A stretch of 12,023 nucleotides of DNA, taken from Bacteroidota bacterium (GTDB lineage: Bacteria > Bacteroidota > Bacteroidia > Flavobacteriales_F > PHOS-HE28). The stretch covers positions 1 through 12,023 of the forward strand of contig CAUJFM010000155.1 in the NCBI GenBank assembly GCA_963169595.1. The letters run 5' to 3'. This document shows positions 1 to 6,726 of the stretch, piece by piece (the first letter of the stretch is position 1; every line of letters starts with the position of its first letter). Made by a program: the position numbers and the translations under genes. The notes beneath the pieces were generated by a model, which had not been told where the DNA came from, did not search any database, and saw only the letters and a list, made by a program, of their open reading frames with translations.

Positions 1-138
1 CTCTCGCGGGCGCGTCCGGGCATCGCCCATGCCGTGGTGCATGCACCCATCCCCACCAAGGGGCTCACGATGGACGATCTGGTAGCTTTGCGGCGCAAGG
101 TCTACGAGGTGATCGAGGGTCCCTTGCTCAAGGCCTGA
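1..138 (+). CDS. plsC: 1-acyl-sn-glycerol-3-phosphate acyltransferase, C-terminal end (partial)
   Basis: Frame 1 is open from the window edge to TGA at 136-138 and gives 45 residues. They include HAPIPTKGLTMDDL followed by an amphipathic tail (VALRRKVYEVIEGPLLKA). A proline-rich PI-T-GLT segment followed by a helix reading L..KV...I is typical of the end of PlsC-family acyltransferases, which convert lysophosphatidate to phosphatidate at the inner membrane. The catalytic HX4D box lies upstream of the window, so the family call rests on the tail and on the following gatC, a pairing I recall from Bacteroidota. The gene ends 35 bp before gatC on the same strand and could be cotranscribed with it. 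Another LPLAT-superfamily acyltransferase is possible. Confidence 0.6.
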   Translation, partial: LSRARPGIAHAVVHAPIPTKGLTMDDLVALRRKVYEVIEGPLLKA

Positions 139-173
139 GCCTCCCGGTCATCCCGAACAAGTTCCCACGCTCC

Positions 174-476
174 ATGAAGATCGACAACGCCACCCTGGAC
201 CGGATCGCCGAACTGGCCCGCCTGGACTTCAGCGACCCGGCCGCGCGTGCCGCCATCCTGGCCGACATGGAGCGGGTGCTCGGCTTCGTGGAGAAGCTGA
301 ACGAGGTCGATACCAATGGTGTGGAACCGCTGATCTTCATGACCGAGGAGGCGGATGTGCTGCGCGACGATGTGGTGGTGCCCGGCGACATCGTGCCCAA
401 GGCCGATGCGCTGCGCAACAGTCCCGTGAAGGACAGCGACTACTTCAAGGTGCCGCGCGTGGTCGACAAGGGCTGA
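174..476 (+). CDS. gatC: Asp-tRNA(Asn)/Glu-tRNA(Gln) amidotransferase subunit C
   Basis: The 100-residue product has the family length. It starts MKIDNATLDRIAELARLDFS and continues with a helix (ILADMERVLGFVEKLNEVDTNGVEP), then the extended C-terminal segment with LRDD and a terminal PRVV, all GatC hallmarks. GatC is the small belt subunit of the GatCAB complex, which amidates mischarged Glu-tRNA(Gln) or Asp-tRNA(Asn). gatA and gatB are not in this window, so the subunit genes are dispersed. The ATG at 174 is the natural start, 35 bp after the acyltransferase stop. The next gene is convergent, with only 5 bp between the two stop codons. Confidence 0.93.
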   Translation: MKIDNATLDRIAELARLDFSDPAARAAILADMERVLGFVEKLNEVDTNGVEPLIFMTEEADVLRDDVVVPGDIVPKADALRNSPVKDSDYFKVPRVVDKG

Positions 477-481
477 ACGCC

Positions 482-1390
482 TCAGGTCTTTGAAGGGGCC
501 AGTTCGGCCTCCACTTCCTCTTCCTGCGCGGGTCCGTCGCTCCACCGCGCCCGCGGCCCGGTGCCCAGTTCGCGCCAGCCATAGACCAGCACCAGCGTGA
601 TGGCCGACAGCAGGTTCACGGCCACGAAGGCGGTGACATAGGTGGCATCACCCCCGTGCCAGGCCGGCAACACCGGGATCAGGAAGAAGGCACAGTTGCT
701 GATGATCTGCATGATGAGCAGCACCGTGCCGCTGTGGGTCATGTTGTAGGCCCAGCCCAGCAGCACCGTAAGGCACACCATGCTCAGCAGGAACACCGGC
801 CAGGGGTAGCCGTCCGGCACGCCCTCGCCCACCAGCAGCATGGGCAGGTACCACAGGCCCCAGGCCACGCCCACCGTGAGGCAGGCACGCAGCGCGCTGT
901 ACTTCTCCTGCAGGCGCGTCACGCTGAACTTCATCCAGGCCGTCTCCTCCACGAAGGCGATGCCGATGATGAACGGCAGGTTCACGATGAGGCCCTTCAG
1001 CGCCTTGAACGTACCGCCGAAGAAATCGTGCACGAACCAGCCCGGCCACTCGGCCATGCCGAAAAGCACCAGGCCGCCGATGCCGAGGTAGGTGAAGAGG
1101 ATCTTCCATGAAAAGGCCAGCGCGTACCACTGCGGCCCCACGCGCCAATTGAGGAAGGCGCCGAACAGTTTACGCATGCCGGCCGCGCCTTCCAGGTACC
1201 ACGTGAGCGCCACGGCGAAGAACAGCGGACCGAAGGCCCGGAAGCGGAACACCATCCAAGCCTCAGGCACATCGTGCATGTGCGAACCTTCCGGCACCAT
1301 CCATTTCACCAATCCGACCACGATGAACTGGTAGCTCAGCGTGAGGACGCTGAAGACCAGTACGGGATATTTCCGGATGAATGCGTTCAT
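482..1390 (-). CDS. CPBP-family (CAAX protease/bacteriocin-processing-like) membrane protein with degenerate catalytic motifs
   Basis: The 302-residue product has about eight hydrophobic segments and a charged, Glu-rich cytoplasmic-type tail (residues ~275-302). Residues 143-232 follow the CPBP/Abi layout. Motif 1 is at 148-153 (EETAWM, canonical EExxxR), followed by a TRLQ.KYS.LRA stretch like that of active members. Motif 2 is at 177-181 (WGLWY, canonical FxxxH), followed by LP. Motif 3 is at 228-232 (QIISN, canonical HxxxN). The Glu pair and the final Asn remain, but the Arg is Met153 and both metal-site His residues are Tyr181 and Gln228. Family members with intact motifs are intramembrane proteases; this one is probably a non-catalytic relative. 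The frame is intact, so it is not an obvious pseudogene. It is convergent with gatC and divergent from kbl. The substrate or partner is unknown. Confidence 0.75.
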   Translation of the reverse strand: MNAFIRKYPVLVFSVLTLSYQFIVVGLVKWMVPEGSHMHDVPEAWMVFRFRAFGPLFFAVALTWYLEGAAGMRKLFGAFLNWRVGPQWYALAFSWKILFTYLGIGGLVLFGMAEWPGWFVHDFFGGTFKALKGLIVNLPFIIGIAFVEETAWMKFSVTRLQEKYSALRACLTVGVAWGLWYLPMLLVGEGVPDGYPWPVFLLSMVCLTVLLGWAYNMTHSGTVLLIMQIISNCAFFLIPVLPAWHGGDATYVTAFVAVNLLSAITLVLVYGWRELGTGPRARWSDGPAQEEEVEAELAPSKT

Positions 1391-1498
1391 GGGTTCGGCG
1401 AATGACGCGCGAAGCTAGTTCCCGACCGGATGGATGTCAAGTTCTTGCATCGATGTATCGCAGGCCTGATCAGACCGCCTCGGCGACCGACCGGGGAC

Positions 1499-1506
1499 TA
1501 CCTTCG
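1499..1506 (+). promoter_or_regulatory. Candidate -7 promoter box for kbl
   Basis: TACCTTCG matches the Bacteroidota -7 consensus TAnnTTTG at all but one defined position. It is followed by CGGCCC, a context shared with boxes ahead of frr and rplM in this window. It lies 23 bp before the kbl ATG. No convincing -33 TTG is visible at the usual distance, so confidence is moderate. The rest of the 139-bp gap between the divergent genes shows no other clear feature. Confidence 0.5.
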
Positions 1507-1529
1507 CGGCCCACAAGAACCCATTCAGG

Positions 1530-2723
1530 ATGTACGGCACACTGAAGTCCCATCTGCAACAGGAGCTCGCGGCCATCGAGGCGGCCGGCCTATTTAAGCG
1601 TGAACGCATCATCACCAGTGAGCAGGGCGCGGAGATCACCGTGAACGGCAAGCAGGTGCTGAACTTCTGTGCCAACAACTACCTCGGTCTCAGCTCGCAC
1701 CCCGATGTGGTGAAGGCCGCCCATGACACGCTGGACACCCACGGCTATGGCATGAGCAGCGTGCGCTTCATCTGTGGCACGCAGGACATCCACAAGGAGC
1801 TGGAGGCCAAGCTGGCCACCTTCCACGGTACGGAGGACACCATCCTGTATGCGGCGTGCTTCGATGCCAATGGCGGCGTGTTCGAGCCGCTGCTGGGGGA
1901 GGAGGACGCCATCATCAGCGATGCGCTCAACCACGCCAGCATCATCGATGGGGTGCGGCTCTGCAAGGCGAAGCGCTACCGCTACGCCAACAACGACATG
2001 GCCGACCTGGAGGTGCAATTGAAGGCGGCCCGTGCCGATGGCGCGCGCCACATCATCATCGTCACCGATGGGGTCTTCAGCATGGACGGCATCGTGGCCG
2101 ACCTGAAGGGGATCTGCGACCTGGCCGATCGATACGAGGCCCTGGTCATGGTGGACGAGTGCCATGCCGCCGGCTTCATCGGGAAGACCGGACGCGGCAG
2201 CGTGGAGCATTGCGGCGTGATGGGTCGTGTGGACATCATCACCGGCACCTTGGGCAAGGCCCTCGGTGGTGCCATGGGCGGCTACACCACCGGTCGCAAG
2301 GAGATCATCGAGATGCTGCGTCAGCGCAGTCGTCCCTACCTGTTCAGCAACTCGCTGGCCCCGGCCATCGTGGGCGCCAGCATCGCGGTCATCGACCTGC
2401 TGAGCCGCACCACCGAGCTGCGCGACCGCCTGGAGCGCAACGTGGACCGTTTCCGCACCGGCATTGAGTCCCTGGGCTTCAAGACACGTGGCACCGGCGC
2501 GGCCATCGTGCCCGTGATGCTGGGCGATGCCAAACTGAGCCAGGTGATGGCCGACAAGCTCCTCGCCGAGGGCATCTATGTGATCGGCTTCTTCTACCCG
2601 GTGGTGCCCAAGGACACGGCCCGGATCCGGGTGCAGTTGAGCGCGGCCCACACCGATGCCCACATCGACAAGGCCCTGGCCGCCTTTGCCAAGGTGGGTC
2701 GAGAGCTGGGTGTGATCGCCTGA
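1530..2723 (+). CDS. kbl: Glycine C-acetyltransferase (2-amino-3-ketobutyrate CoA ligase)
   Basis: The 397-residue product has the normal length of this PLP enzyme of the alpha-oxoamine synthase family. It cleaves 2-amino-3-oxobutyrate with CoA into glycine and acetyl-CoA in threonine breakdown. The start MYGTLKSHLQ.EL is typical of Kbl. Visible landmarks are NFCANNYLGL at 45-54, the PLP-stacking HASIIDG region near 135-141, VDECHAAGFIG at 208-218 and the Schiff-base lysine K243 in TGTLGKALGG. The related enzymes BioF and serine palmitoyltransferase share this fold, but the N-terminus and the SFDANGGVFEPL-like stretch (111-122) favour Kbl. The gene stands alone, divergent from the CPBP gene; no threonine dehydrogenase gene is in view. 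Confidence 0.92.
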   Translation: MYGTLKSHLQQELAAIEAAGLFKRERIITSEQGAEITVNGKQVLNFCANNYLGLSSHPDVVKAAHDTLDTHGYGMSSVRFICGTQDIHKELEAKLATFHGTEDTILYAACFDANGGVFEPLLGEEDAIISDALNHASIIDGVRLCKAKRYRYANNDMADLEVQLKAARADGARHIIIVTDGVFSMDGIVADLKGICDLADRYEALVMVDECHAAGFIGKTGRGSVEHCGVMGRVDIITGTLGKALGGAMGGYTTGRKEIIEMLRQRSRPYLFSNSLAPAIVGASIAVIDLLSRTTELRDRLERNVDRFRTGIESLGFKTRGTGAAIVPVMLGDAKLSQVMADKLLAEGIYVIGFFYPVVPKDTARIRVQLSAAHTDAHIDKALAAFAKVGRELGVIA

Positions 2724-2772
2724 TACAGAGCGGGTTGTGGATGATGAAGGGCGGCCTGTGAACACCCGGTTG

Positions 2773-2801
2773 TTGGTTTCCGGGAAAAGGATCTATCTTC
2801 G
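2773..2801 (+). promoter_or_regulatory. Candidate sigma-A-type promoter for the rplM operon
   Basis: TTGG at 2773-2776 and TATCTTCG at 2794-2801 resemble the Bacteroidota -33 (TTTG) and -7 (TAnnTTTG) elements. The spacer is 18 bp, or 21 bp if the preceding TTG at 2770-2772 is used. The box is followed by CAGCCC. The predicted transcript starts near 2808, giving a leader of about 36 nt before the GTG of rplM. This is the best promoter match in the window and fits the need for strong ribosomal protein expression. Confidence 0.6.
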
Positions 2802-2817
2802 CAGCCCGTTTCCGGGA
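2776..2817 (+). repeat. 10-bp direct repeat flanking the rplM -7 box
   Basis: GTTTCCGGGA occurs at 2776-2785, in the promoter spacer, and again at 2808-2817, around the predicted transcription start, a period of 32 bp (about three helical turns). Each copy can also pair with a nearby CCCGG or CCCG. This could be an operator or chance; no regulator is known to me for this sequence. Confidence 0.35.
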
Positions 2818-2843
2818 TAGTCCCTTTTCAAACGCACACGACT

Positions 2844-3299
2844 GTGGCTTCGACGACACACACCACCAGCATGGCCAATGCGGCCACCGTGCAGCCCGAA
2901 TGGCTGCTCGTGGATGCTGAGAACGAAGTACTTGGCCGGCTCGCCAGCAAGGTGGCGATGCTCGTCCGCGGCAAGCACAAGACCACCTTCACCCCGCACG
3001 TCAACTGCGGTGACCATGTGGTGGTGATCAATGCCGACAAGGTCCGCCTCACTGGCGACAAGATGTCCTACAAGGAGTACCAGCGCTTCAGCGGGCACCC
3101 CGGAGGCCGCACGGTGGAGATCGCCAAGGACCTGAAGGTGCGCAAGCCCGAGGCCATGCTGGAGATCGCCGTGCGCGGCATGCTCCCGAAGAACCGCCTG
3201 GGCCGCCGCCTCTTCAACAACCTGCACGTGGTGGCAGGCACCACGCACAAGCACGAGGCCCAGAAGCCCCGCAAGTTCGACCTGAACACGATCAAGTAA
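2844..3299 (+). CDS. rplM: 50S ribosomal protein L13
   Basis: The 151-residue protein has the L13 core: WLLVDAE at 20-26, LGRLASKVA, LRGKHKTTFTPHV-like, CGDHVVVINADKVRLTG, HPGGR, and RGMLPKN.LGR at the end. L13 binds 23S rRNA early in large-subunit assembly. The start chosen is GTG at 2844 because 20 residues before the conserved Trp is the arrangement I recall for Bacteroidota L13 (151 aa). The alternative ATG at 2871 gives 142 aa, the proteobacterial length. The stop is 1 bp before rpsI, so the two genes are clearly cotranscribed. Confidence 0.94.
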   Translation: MASTTHTTSMANAATVQPEWLLVDAENEVLGRLASKVAMLVRGKHKTTFTPHVNCGDHVVVINADKVRLTGDKMSYKEYQRFSGHPGGRTVEIAKDLKVRKPEAMLEIAVRGMLPKNRLGRRLFNNLHVVAGTTHKHEAQKPRKFDLNTIK

Positions 3300-3300
3300 G

Positions 3301-3687
3301 ATGGCAAACACCAACAGCCTCGGTCGTCGCAAGACCGCAGTGGCCCGTGTGATCCTCACCGAAGGCAGCGGCAACATCACGGTGAACGGCCGTGACGGCA
3401 ACGAATACTTCCCCATCACCATGCAGCAGTTCAAGCTGCAGCAGCCCTTCAAGCTCACCGATACGGTGGGCAAGTATGATGTGGTGGCCCGCGTGGATGG
3501 TGGTGGCATCACCGGTCAGGTGGACGCCCTGCGCCTGGGTATTGCCCGTGCGCTGGTGAAAATCGACCCCGAGCACAAGCCCAAGCTCAAGGCCGAGGAG
3601 CTCATGACGCGCGATCCGCGTGCCGTTGAGCGGAAGAAGTTCGGTCAGAAGAAAGCGCGTAAGCGTTACCAGTTCAGCAAGCGTTAA
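3301..3687 (+). CDS. rpsI: 30S ribosomal protein S9
   Basis: The 128-residue product starts with SLGRRKTAVARV and ends with ARKRYQFSKR, both diagnostic of S9. Its basic C-terminal tail reaches the decoding site of the small subunit. Other conserved stretches are GNITVNGRD, GGGITGQVDALRLGIARAL and the RDPR-ERKK-GQKKAR block. It follows rplM by 1 bp, the near-universal L13-S9 pair. A 135-bp gap with a large hairpin follows before rpsB. Confidence 0.97.
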   Translation: MANTNSLGRRKTAVARVILTEGSGNITVNGRDGNEYFPITMQQFKLQQPFKLTDTVGKYDVVARVDGGGITGQVDALRLGIARALVKIDPEHKPKLKAEELMTRDPRAVERKKFGQKKARKRYQFSKR

Positions 3688-3712
3688 GGTCCCTGCGCTT
3701 GTTCAGGATCCA

Positions 3713-3776
3713 ATCCCGCTGGACCGCCCTTGTACACTGAGCTCGTCGAAGTGGACAAGGGCGCTACCAGCGGGAT
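3713..3776 (+). terminator. Large hairpin between rpsI and rpsB (terminator or r-protein leader)
   Basis: ATCCCGCTGG (3713-3722) pairs with CCAGCGGGAT (3767-3776), and GCCCTTGT (3726-3733) pairs with ACAAGGGC (3755-3762), with a small 3x4 internal loop between them. The apex CACTGAGCTCGTCGAAGTG (3735-3753) can pair CACT with AGTG and resembles short interspersed palindromes of the TTCGACGAGCTCA type. There is no T-run, so this may be an attenuator, an RNA processing site or an S2 autoregulatory leader rather than a classic terminator. The A-rich, unpaired 40 nt that follow lead directly into the rpsB start. Confidence 0.55.
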
Positions 3777-3822
3777 GCCTGTATCAACGGGAACAAGGAA
3801 TGTGAACTAAACAAGAGGAAAG

Positions 3823-4608
3823 ATGGCTCGTTTGGAATTCAAGCAGTTGCTCGATGCCGGGGTGCACTTCGGCCACCTGAAGCGCAAGTGGAACCCCAAC
3901 ATGGCGCCCTACATCTTCGACGAGAAGAAGGGCATCCACATCATCGACCTGAACAAGACGGCGGTGAAGCTCGAGGAGGCCGCCGCCGCCATGAAGAACA
4001 TCGCCCGCGGGGGCAAGAAGGTGCTCTTCGTCGCCACCAAGAAGCAGGCGAAGGACATCGTGGCCGAGAAGGTGAAGCCCACCGGCATGCCCTTCGTCAC
4101 CGAGCGTTGGAGCGGTGGCATGCTCACCAACTTCGGCACCATCCGCCGCACCATCAAGAAGATGGCCACCATCGATCGCATGAAGACCGATGGCACCTTC
4201 GACAACATGAGCAAGCGTGAGCGTCTCCAGGTGAGCCGCCAGCGCGAGAAGATGGAGAAGAACCTCGGTTCCATCGCCGAGCTCACCCGCCTGCCGAGCG
4301 CGCTCTTCATCGTGGACATCACGAAGGAGCACATCGCCGTGGCCGAGGCCCGCAAGCTCAACATCCCCACCTTCGCCATGGTGGACACCAACAGCGATCC
4401 CACGCTGGTGGACTTCCCGATCCCGGCCAACGACGACGCCACCAAGAGCATTGAGCTCATCGTGGACGTGATGATCGCCGCCATCAACGAGGGCATCGAG
4501 GAGCGCAAGAACGACAAGACCGCGGTGGACGAGGCCGATGGTGAGGAGGGCGAGGAGGGCGCCGCTGAAGTGGAGGCCGGCACCGAGACCTCCGAAGAGA
4601 ACAACTGA
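3823..4608 (+). CDS. rpsB: 30S ribosomal protein S2
   Basis: The 261-residue protein starts MARLEFKQLLDAGVHFGH, followed by KRKWNPNMAPYIF and GIHIIDLNKT, the S2 signature. Later come FVATKKQAKD, ERWSGGMLTNF and FVMVDTNSDP-like (FAMVDTNSDPTLVDFPIPANDDA). S2 joins the 30S head late and supports S1 binding. The last ~30 residues form an acidic tail (many Glu/Asp) beyond the conserved core, a common lineage extension. GAGG at 3815-3818 is Shine-Dalgarno-like but only 4 nt from the ATG. It precedes tsf, the conserved S2-EF-Ts pair. Confidence 0.97.
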   Translation: MARLEFKQLLDAGVHFGHLKRKWNPNMAPYIFDEKKGIHIIDLNKTAVKLEEAAAAMKNIARGGKKVLFVATKKQAKDIVAEKVKPTGMPFVTERWSGGMLTNFGTIRRTIKKMATIDRMKTDGTFDNMSKRERLQVSRQREKMEKNLGSIAELTRLPSALFIVDITKEHIAVAEARKLNIPTFAMVDTNSDPTLVDFPIPANDDATKSIELIVDVMIAAINEGIEERKNDKTAVDEADGEEGEEGAAEVEAGTETSEENN

Positions 4609-4617
4609 TATCCATTT

Positions 4618-4655
4618 GGTCGGTAAGGGCGCGAGACCGCGCGCCCTCATCGACC
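4618..4655 (+). promoter_or_regulatory. Symmetric two-tier hairpin between rpsB and tsf
   Basis: GGGCGCG (4627-4633) pairs with CGCGCCC (4640-4646) around a 6-nt loop, and GGTCG (4618-4622) pairs with CGACC (4651-4655), with 4-nt bulges (GTAA and TCAT) on each side. It starts 10 nt after the rpsB stop and ends 10 nt before the tsf start. There is no T-run. In this position it more likely tunes rpsB/tsf ratio or mRNA stability than ends transcription completely. Confidence 0.55.
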
Positions 4656-4665
4656 GAACAACACA

Positions 4666-5505
4666 ATGAGCACCATGGCAATCACCGCCGCTGATGTGAA
4701 CAAGTTGCGCCAGATCACCGGCGCAGGCATGATGGACTGCAAGAAGGCCCTCACCGAGGCCAATGGCGACTTCGATGCCGCCATCGACCTGCTCCGCAAG
4801 CAGGGCCAGAAAGTGGCCGCCAAGCGCGCCGACCGTGACGCCACCGAGGGCCTCGTGATCGCGATGACCAGCGCCGACGGCAGCAAGGGCGTGCTGGTCT
4901 GCACCAACTGCGAGACCGACTTCGTGGCGAAGAACGCGGACTTTGCCGCCATGGCCGAGCGCATCGCCACCATCGCCCTGGAGAAGGGTCTGGACAGCAT
5001 CGATGCCCTGAAGGCCGCGGCCTACGACAGCAATGGCCTCACCATCGCCGAGAAGCTCATCGAGCAGACCGGTGTGATCGGCGAGAAGATCGACGTGAGC
5101 GCCTGCCATGCCCTGAGCGCCCCCTACGTGTTCGCCTACAACCACCCGGGCAACAAGGTGGCCAGCCTCGTGGCCCTGAACAAGGCCGGCTTCGAGAGCG
5201 TGGCGAAGGACGTCGCCATGCAGGTGGCCGCCATGGCGCCCATCGCGCTGGACAAGAGCACCACGCCCCAGAGCGTGATCGACAAGGAGCTCGAGATCGG
5301 CAAGGAGCTCGCCATCCAGGAGGGCAAGCCCGCCGAAATGGCCGAGAAGATCGCTGTAGGCCGACTGAACAAGTTCTTCAAGGAGAGCACCCTGCTCGCC
5401 CAGGAGTTCATCAAGGACAACAAGCTCAGCGTGGAGCAGTATGTGAAGACCGCCGACAAGGACCTCACCGTCACCGGCTTCAAGCGTCACTCGCTCACCA
5501 TCTGA
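4666..5505 (+). CDS. tsf: Elongation factor Ts
   Basis: The 279-residue product carries the N-terminal UBA-like domain (LRQITGAGMMDCKKALTEA, residues 14-32, then GDFDAAIDLLRKQG) and the TDFVAKN motif at 84-90, which contacts EF-Tu and displaces Mg2+ and GDP. The rest is the two-part dimerisation/core region, ending with EQYVKTADKDLTVTGFKR. EF-Ts is the nucleotide exchange factor for EF-Tu. ATG at 4666 is used here; an in-frame ATG at 4675 (MAITAADV) is equally plausible and matches the common start of relatives. The gene closes the ribosomal block and is followed by a strong terminator. Confidence 0.96.
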   Translation: MSTMAITAADVNKLRQITGAGMMDCKKALTEANGDFDAAIDLLRKQGQKVAAKRADRDATEGLVIAMTSADGSKGVLVCTNCETDFVAKNADFAAMAERIATIALEKGLDSIDALKAAAYDSNGLTIAEKLIEQTGVIGEKIDVSACHALSAPYVFAYNHPGNKVASLVALNKAGFESVAKDVAMQVAAMAPIALDKSTTPQSVIDKELEIGKELAIQEGKPAEMAEKIAVGRLNKFFKESTLLAQEFIKDNKLSVEQYVKTADKDLTVTGFKRHSLTI

Positions 5506-5524
5506 TCGACACACGTCATCGTTG

Positions 5525-5550
5525 AACGGCCCCGGATCCCCGGGGCCGTT
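5525..5550 (+). terminator. Intrinsic-type terminator after tsf
   Basis: A perfect 11-bp GC-rich stem, AACGGCCCCGG (5525-5535) with CCGGGGCCGTT (5540-5550), has a 4-nt loop ATCC. The tract after it (CGCATTTCAG) is only weakly U-rich. It lies 19 nt after the tsf stop and separates the ribosomal operon from pyrH. Confidence 0.75.
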
Positions 5551-5595
5551 CGCATTTCAGCCCGGTGCGCCATGCGCGGGTCGCTTCGTTTTTCC

Positions 5596-5603
5596 TTCCT
5601 TTG
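5596..5603 (+). promoter_or_regulatory. Weak candidate -7 box for pyrH
   Basis: TTCCTTTG differs from TAnnTTTG at one defined position and is followed by GCCTCC. It lies between the tsf terminator and the pyrH start, 33 bp before the ATG, where a promoter is expected. No clear -33 element is seen. Confidence 0.3.
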
Positions 5604-5636
5604 GCCTCCGATCGTCGCAACCCGATCCACCCTCCG

Positions 5637-6365
5637 ATGGCAGCCACGAACGGAACCTCCCTCACCTACAAGCGCATCCTCCTGAAGCTCTCCGGCGAGA
5701 GCCTCATGGGCGGGCAATCCTACGGCATCGATCCCCGCATGCTGGACCAGTACGCGGCAGAGATCATCGCCGTGGCCGCCGAAGGGGTGGAGGTGGCCGT
5801 GGTGATCGGCGGAGGCAACATCTACCGCGGCATGCAGGCCAGCGGTGGCATCGATCGCGTGCAGGGCGACCACATGGGCATGCTGGCCACCGTGATCAAC
5901 AGTCTGGCGCTGCAGAGCGCGCTGGAGGCCAAGGGCCACAAGACCCGGCTGATGACCGCCATCAAGATGGAGCAGATCGCCGAGCCTTTCATCCGCCGCC
6001 GCGCCGTGCGCCACTTGGAGAAGGGGCGCATCGTGATCTTCGGCGCGGGCACCGGCAACCCCTACTTCACCACCGACACGGCCGCCAGCCTGCGCGCCAT
6101 CGAGATCGAGGCCGATGTGATCCTGAAGGGCACCCGCGTGGACGGCATCTACACCGCCGATCCCGAGAAGGACAGCAGCGCCACGCGTTACGACCGCATC
6201 TCCTTCGAGGAGGTCTATGCCAAGGGGCTGAATGTGATGGACATGACGGCCTTCACGCTCTGCAATGAGAACAAGCTGCCCATCATCGTTTTCGACATGA
6301 ACAAGCCGGGCAACCTGCGGCGCGTGGTCACCGGCGAGCGGGTGGGCACGCTGGTGGAGTTCTAG
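5637..6365 (+). CDS. pyrH: UMP kinase
   Basis: From ATG 5637 the product is 242 residues, the usual length. A longer in-frame reading from 5565 overlaps the promoter region and adds non-conserved sequence. Motifs of the amino-acid-kinase fold are KLSGE at 17-21, GGGNIYRG at 58-65, GDHMGMLAT at 77-85, then GTGNPYFTTDTAA and the ATP-site stretch ADVILKGTRVDGIYTADP, with MDMTAFTLC and a GNLRRVV.GE.VGTLV ending. PyrH phosphorylates UMP to UDP, an essential pyrimidine step. The gene is intact. Its last 121 bp plus 3 bp downstream are repeated at 7838-7961. In related bacteria frr usually follows closely; here it is displaced by about 2.4 kb. Confidence 0.95.
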   Translation: MAATNGTSLTYKRILLKLSGESLMGGQSYGIDPRMLDQYAAEIIAVAAEGVEVAVVIGGGNIYRGMQASGGIDRVQGDHMGMLATVINSLALQSALEAKGHKTRLMTAIKMEQIAEPFIRRRAVRHLEKGRIVIFGAGTGNPYFTTDTAASLRAIEIEADVILKGTRVDGIYTADPEKDSSATRYDRISFEEVYAKGLNVMDMTAFTLCNENKLPIIVFDMNKPGNLRRVVTGERVGTLVEF

Positions 6366-6368
6366 GTC
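6245..6368 (+). repeat. Direct repeat copy A: 3' end of pyrH
   Basis: This 124-bp stretch ends 3 bp past the pyrH stop and matches 7838-7961 in the same orientation without gaps. By eye there are three mismatches, all in the first 22 bp; 6267-6368 (102 bp) is identical to the second copy. Immediately downstream the copies diverge completely (CTGCAGACC here, AGGTCCGGG there). Confidence 0.95.
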
Positions 6369-6726
6369 CTGCAGACCGGACGGCTCGTGACGGCCTCGCT
6401 GCTGCTGGACAGCAGTTCCGGCCTCCACGCCGTTTCGTGCGCCATGAACGCGGGGTATCTCCCTGGGCCCTGCTGAGCCTGCGATGTGATGGCGCATGGT
6501 CCGCAGCTGACCCCGGAGCCCGGGTCTTCGGACCCTCCCGGGTCCGGACGTGGCGCTGCGTGCAGGGACGCTTGTTCCGTTCAACCCATCCTCCCCATCT
6601 GCTGAACGAACGCTGATCGGCGTTGTGGGTCCCTTGATCCGGGCATCGACATGCGCGATCAGGTCAACAGTTGACATTCATGAAATGTGAAGAAGATGAT
6701 CTACATTGTAGGTAAATGAATGACGC
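6366..6726. other. 361-bp intergenic region after pyrH
   Basis: No coding signal is evident. Visible structures: a hairpin at 6392-6423 (CTGCTG/CAGCAG stem with outer GGCC/GGCC), a possible terminator 26 nt after the pyrH stop; GGGTC-TTCG-GACCC at 6522-6535, a stem closed by a cUUCGg-type tetraloop; and close to the next gene the inverted repeat GTCAAC-A-GTTGAC at 6663-6675, followed by ACATT-CATGA-AATGT at 6675-6689. The last 60 bp are markedly more AT-rich than the surroundings, as expected for a promoter, but no good -33/-7 pair is found. Confidence 0.6.
6392..6423 (+). terminator. Possible pyrH terminator hairpin
   Basis: CTGCTG (6399-6404) and CAGCAG (6410-6415) pair around a 5-nt loop, with GGCC at 6392-6395 and 6420-6423 able to extend the stem past small bulges. 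No T-run follows. It sits in sequence present only after copy A of the pyrH end, so any terminator use would be specific to this arrangement. Confidence 0.35.

Noticed and set aside
2871..3299. ATG 2871 as the rplM start
   Set aside because: It gives 142 aa, but the GTG at 2844 gives 151 aa with the spacing to the conserved Trp that I recall for Bacteroidota L13.
3784..5514. A 576-codon open frame on the minus strand opposite rpsB and tsf
   Set aside because: It is the antisense shadow of two strongly codon-biased genes; its product is low-complexity, rich in His, Gly, Leu and Val, and matches no fold I recognise. Similar long antisense frames oppose kbl (1590-2765), pyrH (5487-6677) and the frr/methyltransferase region (7955-9166).
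6671..6700. TTGACA at 6671 as a sigma-70-type -35 box for the exported protein gene
   Set aside because: No acceptable -10 lies 16-18 bp downstream, and this promoter type is not the Bacteroidota norm.
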